DNA of 11,091 nt from assembly GCA_015490315.1 (NCBI GenBank), contig WFYB01000147.1:1-11091 (forward strand), given 5' to 3'. Made by a program: the position numbers and the translations under genes. Each line of letters starts with the position of its first letter. Within the stretch, counting starts at the first letter, position 1. The stretch comes from Sulfurovum sp. GTDB taxonomy: Bacteria > Campylobacterota > Campylobacteria > Campylobacterales > Sulfurovaceae. The notes under the pieces were generated by a model. It was not told the DNA's origin. It saw nothing but the letters and a program-made list of their open reading frames with translations, and did not search any database. This document shows positions 1 through 5,469 of the stretch, piece by piece.

Positions 1-48
1 AGCCCAAATTTGGTATCGTTTCTGTAGGGTTAATTGTTTATAGGTCAT
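1..48 (-). CDS. IS30-family transposase, N-terminus only (cut by window edge)
   Basis: Read on the minus strand from ATG at 48, the 16 codons give MTYKQLTLQKRYQIWA. This is the typical opening of IS30-family transposases: M-x-Y-x-Q-L-T, then a charged pair and RYQI, the first helix of the N-terminal HTH_38 domain that binds the element's ends. A ribosome binding site (GAAAGGA) sits 5 bases upstream of the ATG. The rest, including the DDE catalytic domain, lies outside the window, so intactness cannot be judged. The gene points away from argH. The family call rests on only 16 residues, but both the pattern and the RBS placement fit. Confidence 0.8.
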   Translation of the reverse strand, partial: MTYKQLTLQKRYQIWA

Positions 49-150
49 GCAATTCCTTTCTTTTTGGTCGAAAAAAGGATAACCTATATTCGGTTAGCCC
101 GCTCTTTCTCGACTATCTTTTAGAAATTGCACTTATTGGTTGAATTGGCG
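1..150 (-). mobile_element. End of an IS30-like insertion sequence
   Basis: The transposase start at 48 implies that the element's left end lies a little further right. On the minus strand, 145-127 reads ATTCAACCAATAAGTGCAA. This resembles, as I remember it, the terminal repeat of IS30 (ATTCAATTGGTCAACGCAA), sharing the ATTCAA start and GCAA end. I infer that the outer end is near 146-152. The other end and any target duplication are outside the window, so the boundary is approximate. A short A/T hairpin (80-84 with 92-96) lies between this end and the transposase start. Confidence 0.5.
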
Positions 151-269
151 AGTATTTATCTCTGCTCTTATTTAAGGATTGGATCCAGTATTAATTTTTG
201 TTTACGCTTCTGTAGTTGTTGATTAATGATTGATTTACTCTCCTTTACGCTTGGTTAATTCTCATCGTT

Positions 270-275
270 TATAAT
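270..275 (+). promoter_or_regulatory. Candidate -10 box TATAAT upstream of the repeat region
   Basis: A perfect TATAAT follows a T-rich stretch with no well-spaced -35 box, as is common in Campylobacterota sigma-70 promoters. If active, transcription would begin near 282. It would carry both inverted repeats as a leader before argH or as a separate small RNA. This is inferred from the motif only. Confidence 0.3.
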
Positions 276-301
276 GGTATTAGAAAAGGTAGCCATTCCC
301 T

Positions 302-364
302 TTCAAGAGAACCTTGTTTTACTCCTTGTCCAAATTTGTAAACTTCCCTTGTTTCTCTCTTGAA
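302..364. repeat. Inverted repeat 1 with inner ACTTCCCTTGTTT motif
   Basis: TTCAAGAGA at 302-310 is the exact reverse complement of TCTCTTGAA at 356-364, leaving a 45-base loop. The motif ACTTCCCTTGTTT lies at 342-354, one base before the right arm. The palindrome AACCGGTT (363-370) overlaps the right arm. A second inverted repeat with the same layout follows at 381-440. Confidence 0.55.
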
Positions 365-380
365 CCGGTTGCCTTTTACA

Positions 381-440
381 GAAGAGCCTCACCCCTTTAT
401 CTCCCAAGATATTACTTCCCTTGTTTTTTTGAGGCTCTTC
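381..440. repeat. Inverted repeat 2 with inner ACTTCCCTTGTTT motif
   Basis: GAAGAGCCTCA at 381-391 pairs perfectly with TGAGGCTCTTC at 430-440 (11 base pairs, 38-base loop). The motif ACTTCCCTTGTTT recurs at 414-426, 72 bases after its first copy and again just before the right arm. ACCCCT (391-396) could instead pair with AGGGGT (447-452), giving a competing fold. The T-run (424-430) is inside the loop and not after the stem, so this is not a standard terminator. Confidence 0.6.
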
Positions 441-465
441 GCCCTTAGGGGTTAATCTACTTTAG

Positions 466-473
466 GATAAAAT
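466..473 (+). promoter_or_regulatory. Likely argH promoter (-10 GATAAAAT)
   Basis: GATAAAAT lies about 36 bases before the argH start, after an AT-rich stretch and without a clear -35 box. The transcription start would fall near 480, giving a leader of about 30 bases. Confidence 0.4.
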
Positions 474-508
474 ACACACAATTAATTTATTATCATTAGG
501 ATTATATC

Positions 509-1897
509 ATGGCAAAAAAGATTGCATCTGCAAGGATCTCTGCAGAGAGTTCCCGACTGCTTCAAGAACTCAATAACTCTCTGCCCTTTGACAAAGTGCT
601 CTTCCGGGAGGACATAGAAGGCTCGCGTGCACATGCTTATATGCTCAAAGAGCAAGGTATCATCTCAGATGAGGACTATCAAAAGATAGATAAAGGACTG
701 CAGGAAATATTGCTTGATATAGAGCAGGGGAAACTCAAGCTCGATGGTGACGACGAGGATATCCATATGGCGATCGAAGGTGAGCTGACCCGTCGTATAG
801 GTGATGCGGGCAAAAGGCTGCATACCGCTAGAAGTCGTAATGACCAGGTAGCTTTGGATTTCAGACTCTATGTACAAAAGAGCAACAAAAAGATCGCAGC
901 ACTACTTATGGAAACTATAGAGACTTTTGTGCGTGTTGCCCAAGAGCATGCCGATGTGATGCTGCCGGGTATGACACATCTGCAGCATGCCCAGCCGATC
1001 AACTTCGGGTATCATATGATGGCGTATGCGAGTATGTTTAAGCGAGACTATGAGCGTTTTATGAGTTCGTACGAGCGAAACAACTACTCTCCCATAGGGT
1101 GTGCGGCACTGGCAGGTACACCCCACCCGATCGACCGGAAGATCACATCTGAGAAGTTAGGCTTCAAGGCCCCGACACTCAACTGTCTCGACAGTGTGAG
1201 TGATCGTGACTTTGCGTTGGAGATCTTGTTTAATATCGCGACGATGATGATGCATATGAGCCGTCTGAGTGAGGAGCTTATCCTCTGGAGTGCGGCTGAG
1301 TTCAAGTGGGTGACACTCTCTGACCGCCATGCGACAGGCAGTTCGATCATGCCACAAAAGAAAAACCCCGATATTCCAGAACTGCTTCGCGGCAAAACCG
1401 GACGAGTGAATGGCAATCTTGTGGCACTGCTGACGGTAATGAAAGGACTGCCGCTTGCCTACAACAAAGATATGCAGGAGGACAAGGAGGGTGTCTTTGA
1501 CTCAGTCAAGACGGCACTGCTCAGCTTACAGGTACTTAATGAGATGATCGCCGATATGAGAGTCAATAAAGAAGCGATGGAGGCTGCCTGCATGGTAGGA
1601 CATCTCACTGCTACTGATCTGGCGGACTATCTGGTCAAGGAGGCGGGTATTCCATTCCGTGATGCATATCATATCACCGGTAATGTTGTCAACCTTGCAG
1701 AGGAGCAGGGCAAAGATATCTCAGAGTTGACACTTGAGGAGTTGCAGCGTATTGACAGCTGTATTGGCAAGGATGTGGTCGAAATGCTTGACAATCGTGC
1801 GTCGATGAATGCCCGCCAGTCTGAAGGTGGCACGGCTACTAAGCGAACTTTGGAGCAGGTAGAGCATCTGAAACAGTGGTTGTCAACACAGAAATAA
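509..1897 (+). CDS. argH: Argininosuccinate lyase
   Basis: This enzyme splits argininosuccinate into arginine and fumarate, the last step of arginine synthesis, in the cytoplasm as a homotetramer. The 462-residue length is normal for the family. All conserved blocks of the fumarase/aspartase superfamily are present: HTARSRNDQ (residues 105-113), THLQHAQP (156-163, with the proton-relay histidine), and the signature GSSIMPQKKNPD (277-288), whose flexible loop holds the catalytic serine. The ATG at 509 has TTAGGA seven bases upstream. The OsmC-like gene starts 13 bases after the stop with its own RBS, so the two are probably co-transcribed. No other arginine gene is in view. An IS30-like element lies roughly 360 bases upstream, facing away. 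Confidence 0.97.
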   Translation: MAKKIASARISAESSRLLQELNNSLPFDKVLFREDIEGSRAHAYMLKEQGIISDEDYQKIDKGLQEILLDIEQGKLKLDGDDEDIHMAIEGELTRRIGDAGKRLHTARSRNDQVALDFRLYVQKSNKKIAALLMETIETFVRVAQEHADVMLPGMTHLQHAQPINFGYHMMAYASMFKRDYERFMSSYERNNYSPIGCAALAGTPHPIDRKITSEKLGFKAPTLNCLDSVSDRDFALEILFNIATMMMHMSRLSEELILWSAAEFKWVTLSDRHATGSSIMPQKKNPDIPELLRGKTGRVNGNLVALLTVMKGLPLAYNKDMQEDKEGVFDSVKTALLSLQVLNEMIADMRVNKEAMEAACMVGHLTATDLADYLVKEAGIPFRDAYHITGNVVNLAEEQGKDISELTLEELQRIDSCIGKDVVEMLDNRASMNARQSEGGTATKRTLEQVEHLKQWLSTQK

Positions 1898-1910
1898 TAA
1901 GGAAACAAGT

Positions 1911-2381
1911 ATGAATGTATCAGTAGAGTATCTCGGAGAGAAAAAGTTTAAAGCCAATACAACAAAGTCGAGTTATATTCTCGATTGCAAAGAGATCACG
2001 CCTGTAGAGTATTTCGCTACGGGGATCATAGGGTGTACCGGGATCGATCTGGTGATGATGGCAGAAAAAGACGGGTATGTGATAAGCAACTATAAAGTAA
2101 GTGCCGAGATAGAGAGAAGTACAGATGTACCGATGAAGTTTGTTTCGATGCACATTATCTATGATTTTGAAGGCTCACTCGATCCGCAAAAGGCGAAGCG
2201 GTATATCCTCTCATCACTCGAGAGCTACTGCACGACAGTCAACTCGATCCGTGACAGTGTCAAGATCAGTTATACTATTATCCAAAACGGAGAGAAGATC
2301 GCTGACCATGCCTCTATCGCCTCAGGTCAGGGCGGAGGAGTCTCTCTTGACGATGGCTTTGGAGGAGCCTGCTGTTCGTGA
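1911..2381 (+). CDS. OsmC-like peroxiredoxin-fold protein with Cys-rich C-terminal tail
   Basis: The 156-residue protein matches the OsmC/Ohr fold. Cys42 sits in GCTGIDLVMMAEK at the start of the long central helix, and Cys107 in the second helix (SLESYCTTVNSI). These are the two positions that form the redox pair in peroxide-reducing OsmC/Ohr proteins, so reduction of organic hydroperoxides or another thiol reaction is plausible. The fold ends near residue 132. A tail then follows that is not part of the core family: a Gly-rich segment (139-153) ending in Cys-Cys-Ser. The adjacent cysteines could bind metal or act as an extra thiol pair; this is inference. TAAGGA lies seven bases before ATG. 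The gene probably shares the argH transcript. The substrate is unknown. Confidence 0.85.
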   Translation: MNVSVEYLGEKKFKANTTKSSYILDCKEITPVEYFATGIIGCTGIDLVMMAEKDGYVISNYKVSAEIERSTDVPMKFVSMHIIYDFEGSLDPQKAKRYILSSLESYCTTVNSIRDSVKISYTIIQNGEKIADHASIASGQGGGVSLDDGFGGACCS

Positions 2382-2397
2382 TTTGCAACTTTTCGTA

Positions 2398-2419
2398 CAG
2401 ATAACGCCCTATTTATCTG
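2398..2419. terminator. Small hairpin between convergent genes (possible weak terminator)
   Basis: CAGATAA (2398-2404) pairs with TTATCTG (2413-2419) around an eight-base loop. It lies between the OsmC-like gene and the convergent BFD-like gene and overlaps the last codons of the latter. There is no T-run on either side, so a role in termination is weakly supported. Confidence 0.25.
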
Positions 2420-2651
2420 GACAAAGACCTTCGAGTTTTGCCTTCTCGATCAGTTCATCGAGATGAATGGCACGTTTGCCTCCTGGATCATCTTTGACAC
2501 TTTTGCATAGTCCACATGAGGTACCGGCACCGGTGCGTTTCATGAGGGATTCCAGATCGCATGCTCCCACTTTGATCGCCTGCATGATCTCTCCGTAAGT
2601 AACTTCATTGCAGTGGCATACTGTATATATCTCATCAATGACATCTTCCAT
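2409..2651 (-). CDS. BFD-type [2Fe-2S]-binding protein
   Basis: This 80-residue protein has the cysteine pattern of the bacterioferritin-associated ferredoxin (BFD) domain: Cys12-x-Cys14 (VCHCNEVT) and Cys46-x2-Cys49 (GTSCGLCKS), which together hold one [2Fe-2S] cluster. The helical segment between them (EIMQAIKVGACDLESLMKRTGAG) fits the family. Such domains occur as separate ferredoxins that help release iron from bacterioferritin, or as parts of nitrite reductase and NifU. Here it stands alone, with a charged C-terminal extension (residues 57-80). It converges on the OsmC-like gene and diverges from the amidoligase gene. AAGGAAA precedes the ATG at 2651. An electron-transfer or iron-handling role is likely; the partner is not visible. 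Confidence 0.85.
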   Translation of the reverse strand: MEDVIDEIYTVCHCNEVTYGEIMQAIKVGACDLESLMKRTGAGTSCGLCKSVKDDPGGKRAIHLDELIEKAKLEGLCPDK

Positions 2652-2753
2652 ACTATTTCCTTATCTGTAAATTTTGATTTATCTATTGTAGTCAATTTGG
2701 TATTAAGTTGAATGATACTAAAGTAGCATAAGAGAGATCAGTAAGGAGCTTCA
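2652..2753. promoter_or_regulatory. Divergent promoter region (BFD gene / amidoligase gene)
   Basis: This 102-base AT-rich gap lies between two genes read in opposite directions and should hold both promoters. On the minus strand, TACAAT (2690-2685) is a possible -10 for the BFD gene. On the plus strand, GATACT (2714-2719) is a possible -10 for the amidoligase gene. No -35 boxes are convincing. The amidoligase RBS TAAGGAG is at 2742-2748. Confidence 0.4.
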
Positions 2754-3776
2754 ATGACCCAAGAAATATTGACGAGTACATTCCTCTCTCCGCATCAGGA
2801 AACAAATGCTGAAGGTGAGATCAGACATGCCGGTTTTGAATTTGAATTTGCAGATCTCAAACTTCCTGTATGCCTAGCATTGTTGCAGCAGGAGTATGGC
2901 GGGAAGATCGAGATGATCAATCCCTATTACTATAAGTTGAGCGAGACAAAATATGGCACTTTTAAGGCGATGGTCGATTTCCAGTTTTTGGTCAATTCGG
3001 AGTTAAAGAAATGGGTCAACAAAATAGGGCTTGAGGGGATACTCGATGAGGAGACAATAGCGTTGATAGAGAAGTTTATCGCTACTGTCGGTGAGTCGGT
3101 GGTGCCTTATGAGGTAACAACACCTCCTTTCCCTGTCAATGCGCTCTATGAGGCGCAAAAAGTCAAAGAGATACTCAGAAGAGCCGGTGCCAAAGGTACA
3201 AAGGCAAGTCCCGTTTACGCTTTCGGTATGCATATTAACCCTGAAGTGAAAGCGATTGATGTCAATGTGATTTTATATGACCTTAGAGCTTTTTTTGTAC
3301 TCTACGAATATCTCGTAGAGTGGTTGAAACCGGATTTGACAAGGCGCATAACCCCGTATATCAAACCATTTGATAAAGAGTATAGGCTTTTGGTACTTTC
3401 TGAGTCGTATGCACCGACAATGCCAGAGTTTATAGATGACTACCTCCAATATAATCCCACTCGAAATCGAGCACTCGATCTGTTGCCACTACTTACATGG
3501 ATAGATGAAGAGAAAGTACGCCGGGCACTCCCTGATGAGAAGATCGGCAAACGTCCTACCTATCACTATCGTTTGCCAGATTCGCGTGTGGATGAGGAGG
3601 AGTGGTGTGTCTGCGAGGGGTGGAACAGTTGGGCGCTGGTCGAAAGATTGGCAGAAGACAAGGAGTCTATGGATAAACTGGCTTTGGTTGCTATAGAGTA
3701 CTTGGCCTCACCGCTCTCTATATTGCTCAAAGACAAATTACTCAGTGAGATAGATGAGTGGGTCAAAAATATATAG
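2754..3776 (+). CDS. Putative amidoligase (Amidoligase_2 type, GS/GCS fold)
   Basis: This 340-residue protein looks like the carboxylate-amine ligases related to gamma-glutamylcysteine synthetase and glutamine synthetase. Visible motifs are AGFEFEF (26-32, the acidic metal-binding strand), PYEVTTPPFP (118-127, second metal-binding Glu), GMHINPE (158-164, conserved His/Asn) and YHYRLPDSR (270-278, the substrate/ATP-binding Arg strand). Enzymes of this fold use ATP to join a carboxylate to an amine through an acyl-phosphate. The substrates are unknown. A strong RBS (TAAGGAG, five bases before ATG) and its own promoter region support the start. A glutamine-amidotransferase-like gene follows after three bases, a pairing described for this amidoligase family. 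No signal peptide or membrane segment is seen. Confidence 0.75.
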   Translation: MTQEILTSTFLSPHQETNAEGEIRHAGFEFEFADLKLPVCLALLQQEYGGKIEMINPYYYKLSETKYGTFKAMVDFQFLVNSELKKWVNKIGLEGILDEETIALIEKFIATVGESVVPYEVTTPPFPVNALYEAQKVKEILRRAGAKGTKASPVYAFGMHINPEVKAIDVNVILYDLRAFFVLYEYLVEWLKPDLTRRITPYIKPFDKEYRLLVLSESYAPTMPEFIDDYLQYNPTRNRALDLLPLLTWIDEEKVRRALPDEKIGKRPTYHYRLPDSRVDEEEWCVCEGWNSWALVERLAEDKESMDKLALVAIEYLASPLSILLKDKLLSEIDEWVKNI

Positions 3777-3779
3777 CCT

Positions 3780-4496
3780 ATGCTCTCCAATAGAAAGTCT
3801 GGTAGGGGGTATCCATTGGTAATCGTAACAGGTTCGTCAAAGGGAAGCTATATCGCATGGCAATTCGTTCGTCTTTTGCTTTTGAGGTATGGTGTCAGGA
3901 GTGTATTTATCCATCCTGAGATATGGGATAAAAATGATGCCCGTATCGAAAAGATGAGAGGATTAATACTTTTAGGCGGTAAAGATATAAATCCAAAATT
4001 ATATAAAGGCGAGCATCATCATACAATCTCTAAGTTGGATGAGAGACGTGATGAAATGGAACTCTATCTCCTCTCTTTAGTTGACAAAAATGATCTACCT
4101 TGCTTTGGGATATGCAGAGGTATGCAGATGATCAACCTATACTATAAAGGAACACTTTTCCCCCACATCGATGATTTGGATCTTTTTGAGAAGCACAAAA
4201 ATAATGTGATGCCTTTGAAATGGATAGAACTTGCAGAAGGAACAAAATTATGGCATATAATAAAGGAAAAAAAGATCAAAGTAAATGCACTGCATCATCA
4301 GGCGATAGAGAGACTGGGAGGGGATATCATCAAGTCCGCCTATGACAGGAACGGCATCATCCAGGCGATAGAGCATACGCAGAGAGACTTTGTGATGGGC
4401 GTACAGTGGCATCCTGAGTTTATGCCTTACAGATGGCACAGCAGACGGCTTTTTTCTGCATTTAGCAGGAGAGTAAAACGTATAGCAGTGACATAA
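3780..4496 (+). CDS. Class I glutamine-amidotransferase-like peptidase (C26/PuuD-like)
   Basis: This 238-residue protein has the triad of class I glutamine amidotransferases: nucleophile Cys112 in GICRGMQ, and His211 and Glu213 in GVQWHPE. The oxyanion strand (LILLGGKDINP, 62-72) and HHQ (172-174) match the gamma-glutamyl hydrolases such as PuuD, which cut gamma-glutamyl bonds. With no synthetase partner domain, it is more likely a hydrolase than an ammonia donor. It lies three bases after the amidoligase gene and surely shares its transcript. The ATG at 3780 has no visible RBS and may rely on coupling. A TTG at 3816, six bases after TAGGGGG, is an alternative start that would remove 12 residues. 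The middle of the gene is more A/T-rich than its neighbours. Confidence 0.85.
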   Translation: MLSNRKSGRGYPLVIVTGSSKGSYIAWQFVRLLLLRYGVRSVFIHPEIWDKNDARIEKMRGLILLGGKDINPKLYKGEHHHTISKLDERRDEMELYLLSLVDKNDLPCFGICRGMQMINLYYKGTLFPHIDDLDLFEKHKNNVMPLKWIELAEGTKLWHIIKEKKIKVNALHHQAIERLGGDIIKSAYDRNGIIQAIEHTQRDFVMGVQWHPEFMPYRWHSRRLFSAFSRRVKRIAVT

Positions 4497-4531
4497 AAAG
4501 AGGCTGATGATGTGCAAAGGGAGGCTTTGGG

Positions 4532-4561
4532 TTGGTTTATGCTATATTTTTGTTATATAAT
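4532..4561 (+). promoter_or_regulatory. Promoter for the DUF190-crcB pair
   Basis: A perfect TATAAT at 4556-4561 follows a T-rich stretch. TTGGTT at 4532-4537, 18 bases upstream, could serve as -35. It lies about 60 bases before the DUF190 start and after the end of the amidotransferase gene, so the pair is probably its own operon. Confidence 0.5.
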
Positions 4562-4619
4562 AGGTGATAAAGAGTATATGTTTGGTGATTATGTAGTTAA
4601 GCAGTGAGGACATAAAGAG

Positions 4620-4955
4620 ATGAAACGCTATTTGGGACAGAAGAAAGTGGCACGTATCTATATCGATAATCAGGACAAAGTGGAAGGAAAACCGCTTTGG
4701 GAAGAGATATTGAAAGGGGCAAGAGAGTATGGACTTGCAGGTGCGACTGTTTTTAAAGGAGTCTCCGGGATCGGTGTACGTGGTGAGATACACAGTTTCA
4801 ATGTATGGAGTATCGCCCAGAAGCTTCCGCTGGTGATAGAGATCATTGATGATGAAGAGAAAGTACTTGGATTTCTTGAATCGGTGGATGCGATGATCGA
4901 AGAGGGGATGACCACGCTGGGCGATATCGAAGTCATACGCTACAAGCACAAGTGA
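4620..4955 (+). CDS. DUF190 family PII-like protein
   Basis: This 111-residue protein matches the DUF190 family, which has a PII-like alpha/beta fold and probably forms trimers that sense a small ligand. The recognisable block is GLAGATVFKGVSGIG (38-52) followed by GEIHS (55-59), with a hydrophobic strand LVIEIID (71-77) and the C-terminal GDIEVIRY (101-108). Family members are often encoded beside crcB, as here, where they may regulate or accompany fluoride export; that role is inferred. GAGGA lies nine bases before ATG. The stop codon overlaps the GTG start of crcB (GTGA), a sign of coupled translation. Confidence 0.85.
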   Translation: MKRYLGQKKVARIYIDNQDKVEGKPLWEEILKGAREYGLAGATVFKGVSGIGVRGEIHSFNVWSIAQKLPLVIEIIDDEEKVLGFLESVDAMIEEGMTTLGDIEVIRYKHK

Positions 4956-5344
4956 GCAGCGACATGAATCTAACACTTTTACTGATGATAGGTATGGGCG
5001 GATTTTTGGGTGCGATCTCTCGTTTTTTGATCGCGAGCTATGTACAGAGCAGCACAGGATCACTCTTTCCTGTGGGAACATTGAGCGTCAATGTGCTGGG
5101 GAGCTTTGTCATCGGATTTGCTGCAATGTTTTTTGCGCAGGTGGTTGAGCCGGAGTATAAAGCATTTGTCATCACCGGATTCCTCGGTGCCTTGACCACC
5201 TTCTCCACCTTTTCATGGGAGAATGTCACGATGCTTCAAGATGGTGACTACGCCAAAGTAGCACTTAATATCTTTCTAAATGTCACGCTGACCCTTGCTG
5301 CTACGCTTCTTGCGGTCATACTCTTTAAAAAGATATATGGCTAA
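4952..5344 (+). CDS. crcB: Fluoride channel CrcB/Fluc
   Basis: This 130-residue membrane protein has four hydrophobic segments and the hallmarks of Fluc channels: GGFLGAISR (16-24), GTLSVNVLGSF (42-52, with the conserved pore Asn47) and GFLGALTTFSTFSWE (76-90), whose Phe84 and Phe87 match the Phe-box that lines the pore. Fluc proteins form antiparallel dimers in the inner membrane and let fluoride leave the cell. The start may be GTG at 4952, overlapping the preceding stop by four bases, or ATG at 4964, which would give MNLTLLL and fits the usual length equally well. Neither has a strong RBS, in line with coupling to DUF190. No fluoride riboswitch was found upstream of the operon. Confidence 0.93.
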   Translation: MSSDMNLTLLLMIGMGGFLGAISRFLIASYVQSSTGSLFPVGTLSVNVLGSFVIGFAAMFFAQVVEPEYKAFVITGFLGALTTFSTFSWENVTMLQDGDYAKVALNIFLNVTLTLAATLLAVILFKKIYG

Positions 5345-5348
5345 GTTT

Positions 5349-5399
5349 TCCTCTCTTTGGAACACTGCCTCCAGAGGACTCTCTTCATCTTCTTTTTTT
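5349..5399 (+). terminator. Possible terminator after crcB
   Basis: TCCTC (5349-5353) can pair with GAGGA (5374-5378), and TGG (5358-5360) with CCA (5371-5373), leaving a bulge. A T-rich stretch ending in seven Ts (5392-5398) follows about 13 bases later. The stem is imperfect and the T-run distant, so the call is weak. Confidence 0.3.
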
Positions 5400-5434
5400 G
5401 CCCCTCCATATATGAAATAACTTTTTTTGAATGA

Positions 5435-5443
5435 TGCTATAAT
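5435..5443 (+). promoter_or_regulatory. Extended -10 promoter (TGCTATAAT) for the coiled-coil gene
   Basis: TGCTATAAT is a perfect extended -10 box, preceded by a T-run (5422-5428) as in many Campylobacterota promoters. Transcription would start near 5450, leaving a leader of only about 20 bases that holds the RBS AGGGGA (5459-5464). Confidence 0.6.
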
Positions 5444-5469
5444 AATTGCATCGAGAATAGGGGAAAAGC

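Larger units (their letters stand above)
151..508. other. Non-coding, T-rich region upstream of argH
   Basis: This gap of about 360 bases has no plausible gene on either strand. The plus strand is T-rich. It holds a perfect TATAAT at 270-275, a nine-base direct repeat TTTACGCTT (201-209 and 244-252), two inverted repeats with a shared inner motif (302-364 and 381-440), and the likely argH promoter near 468. Much of the left part may be the DNA into which the IS30-like element inserted. No tRNA, rRNA or known riboswitch was recognised. Confidence 0.6.

Noticed and set aside
167..250. Minus-strand stop-to-stop stretch of 28 codons in the argH upstream gap, possibly a gene remnant
   Set aside because: It has no start codon or RBS and no family resemblance; this length is expected by chance.
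381..440. Inverted repeat as a rho-independent terminator
   Set aside because: The T-run is inside the loop before the right arm, and no T-run follows the stem on either strand.
4515..4529. Hairpin CAAAG/CTTTG as terminator of the amidoligase unit
   Set aside because: Five base pairs only, with no T-run after it.
4497..4619. Possible fluoride riboswitch before DUF190-crcB (GGCTGATGATG at 4502-4512 looks like part of the motif)
   Set aside because: The paired stems and the conserved upstream segment of the crcB motif are missing, and the fragment lies upstream of the TATAAT box, so it would not be in the transcript.
4542..5081. Minus-strand 179-codon frame across the DUF190 and crcB region
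   Set aside because: It lies opposite two well-recognised genes, has low-complexity composition, and has no recognisable domain.
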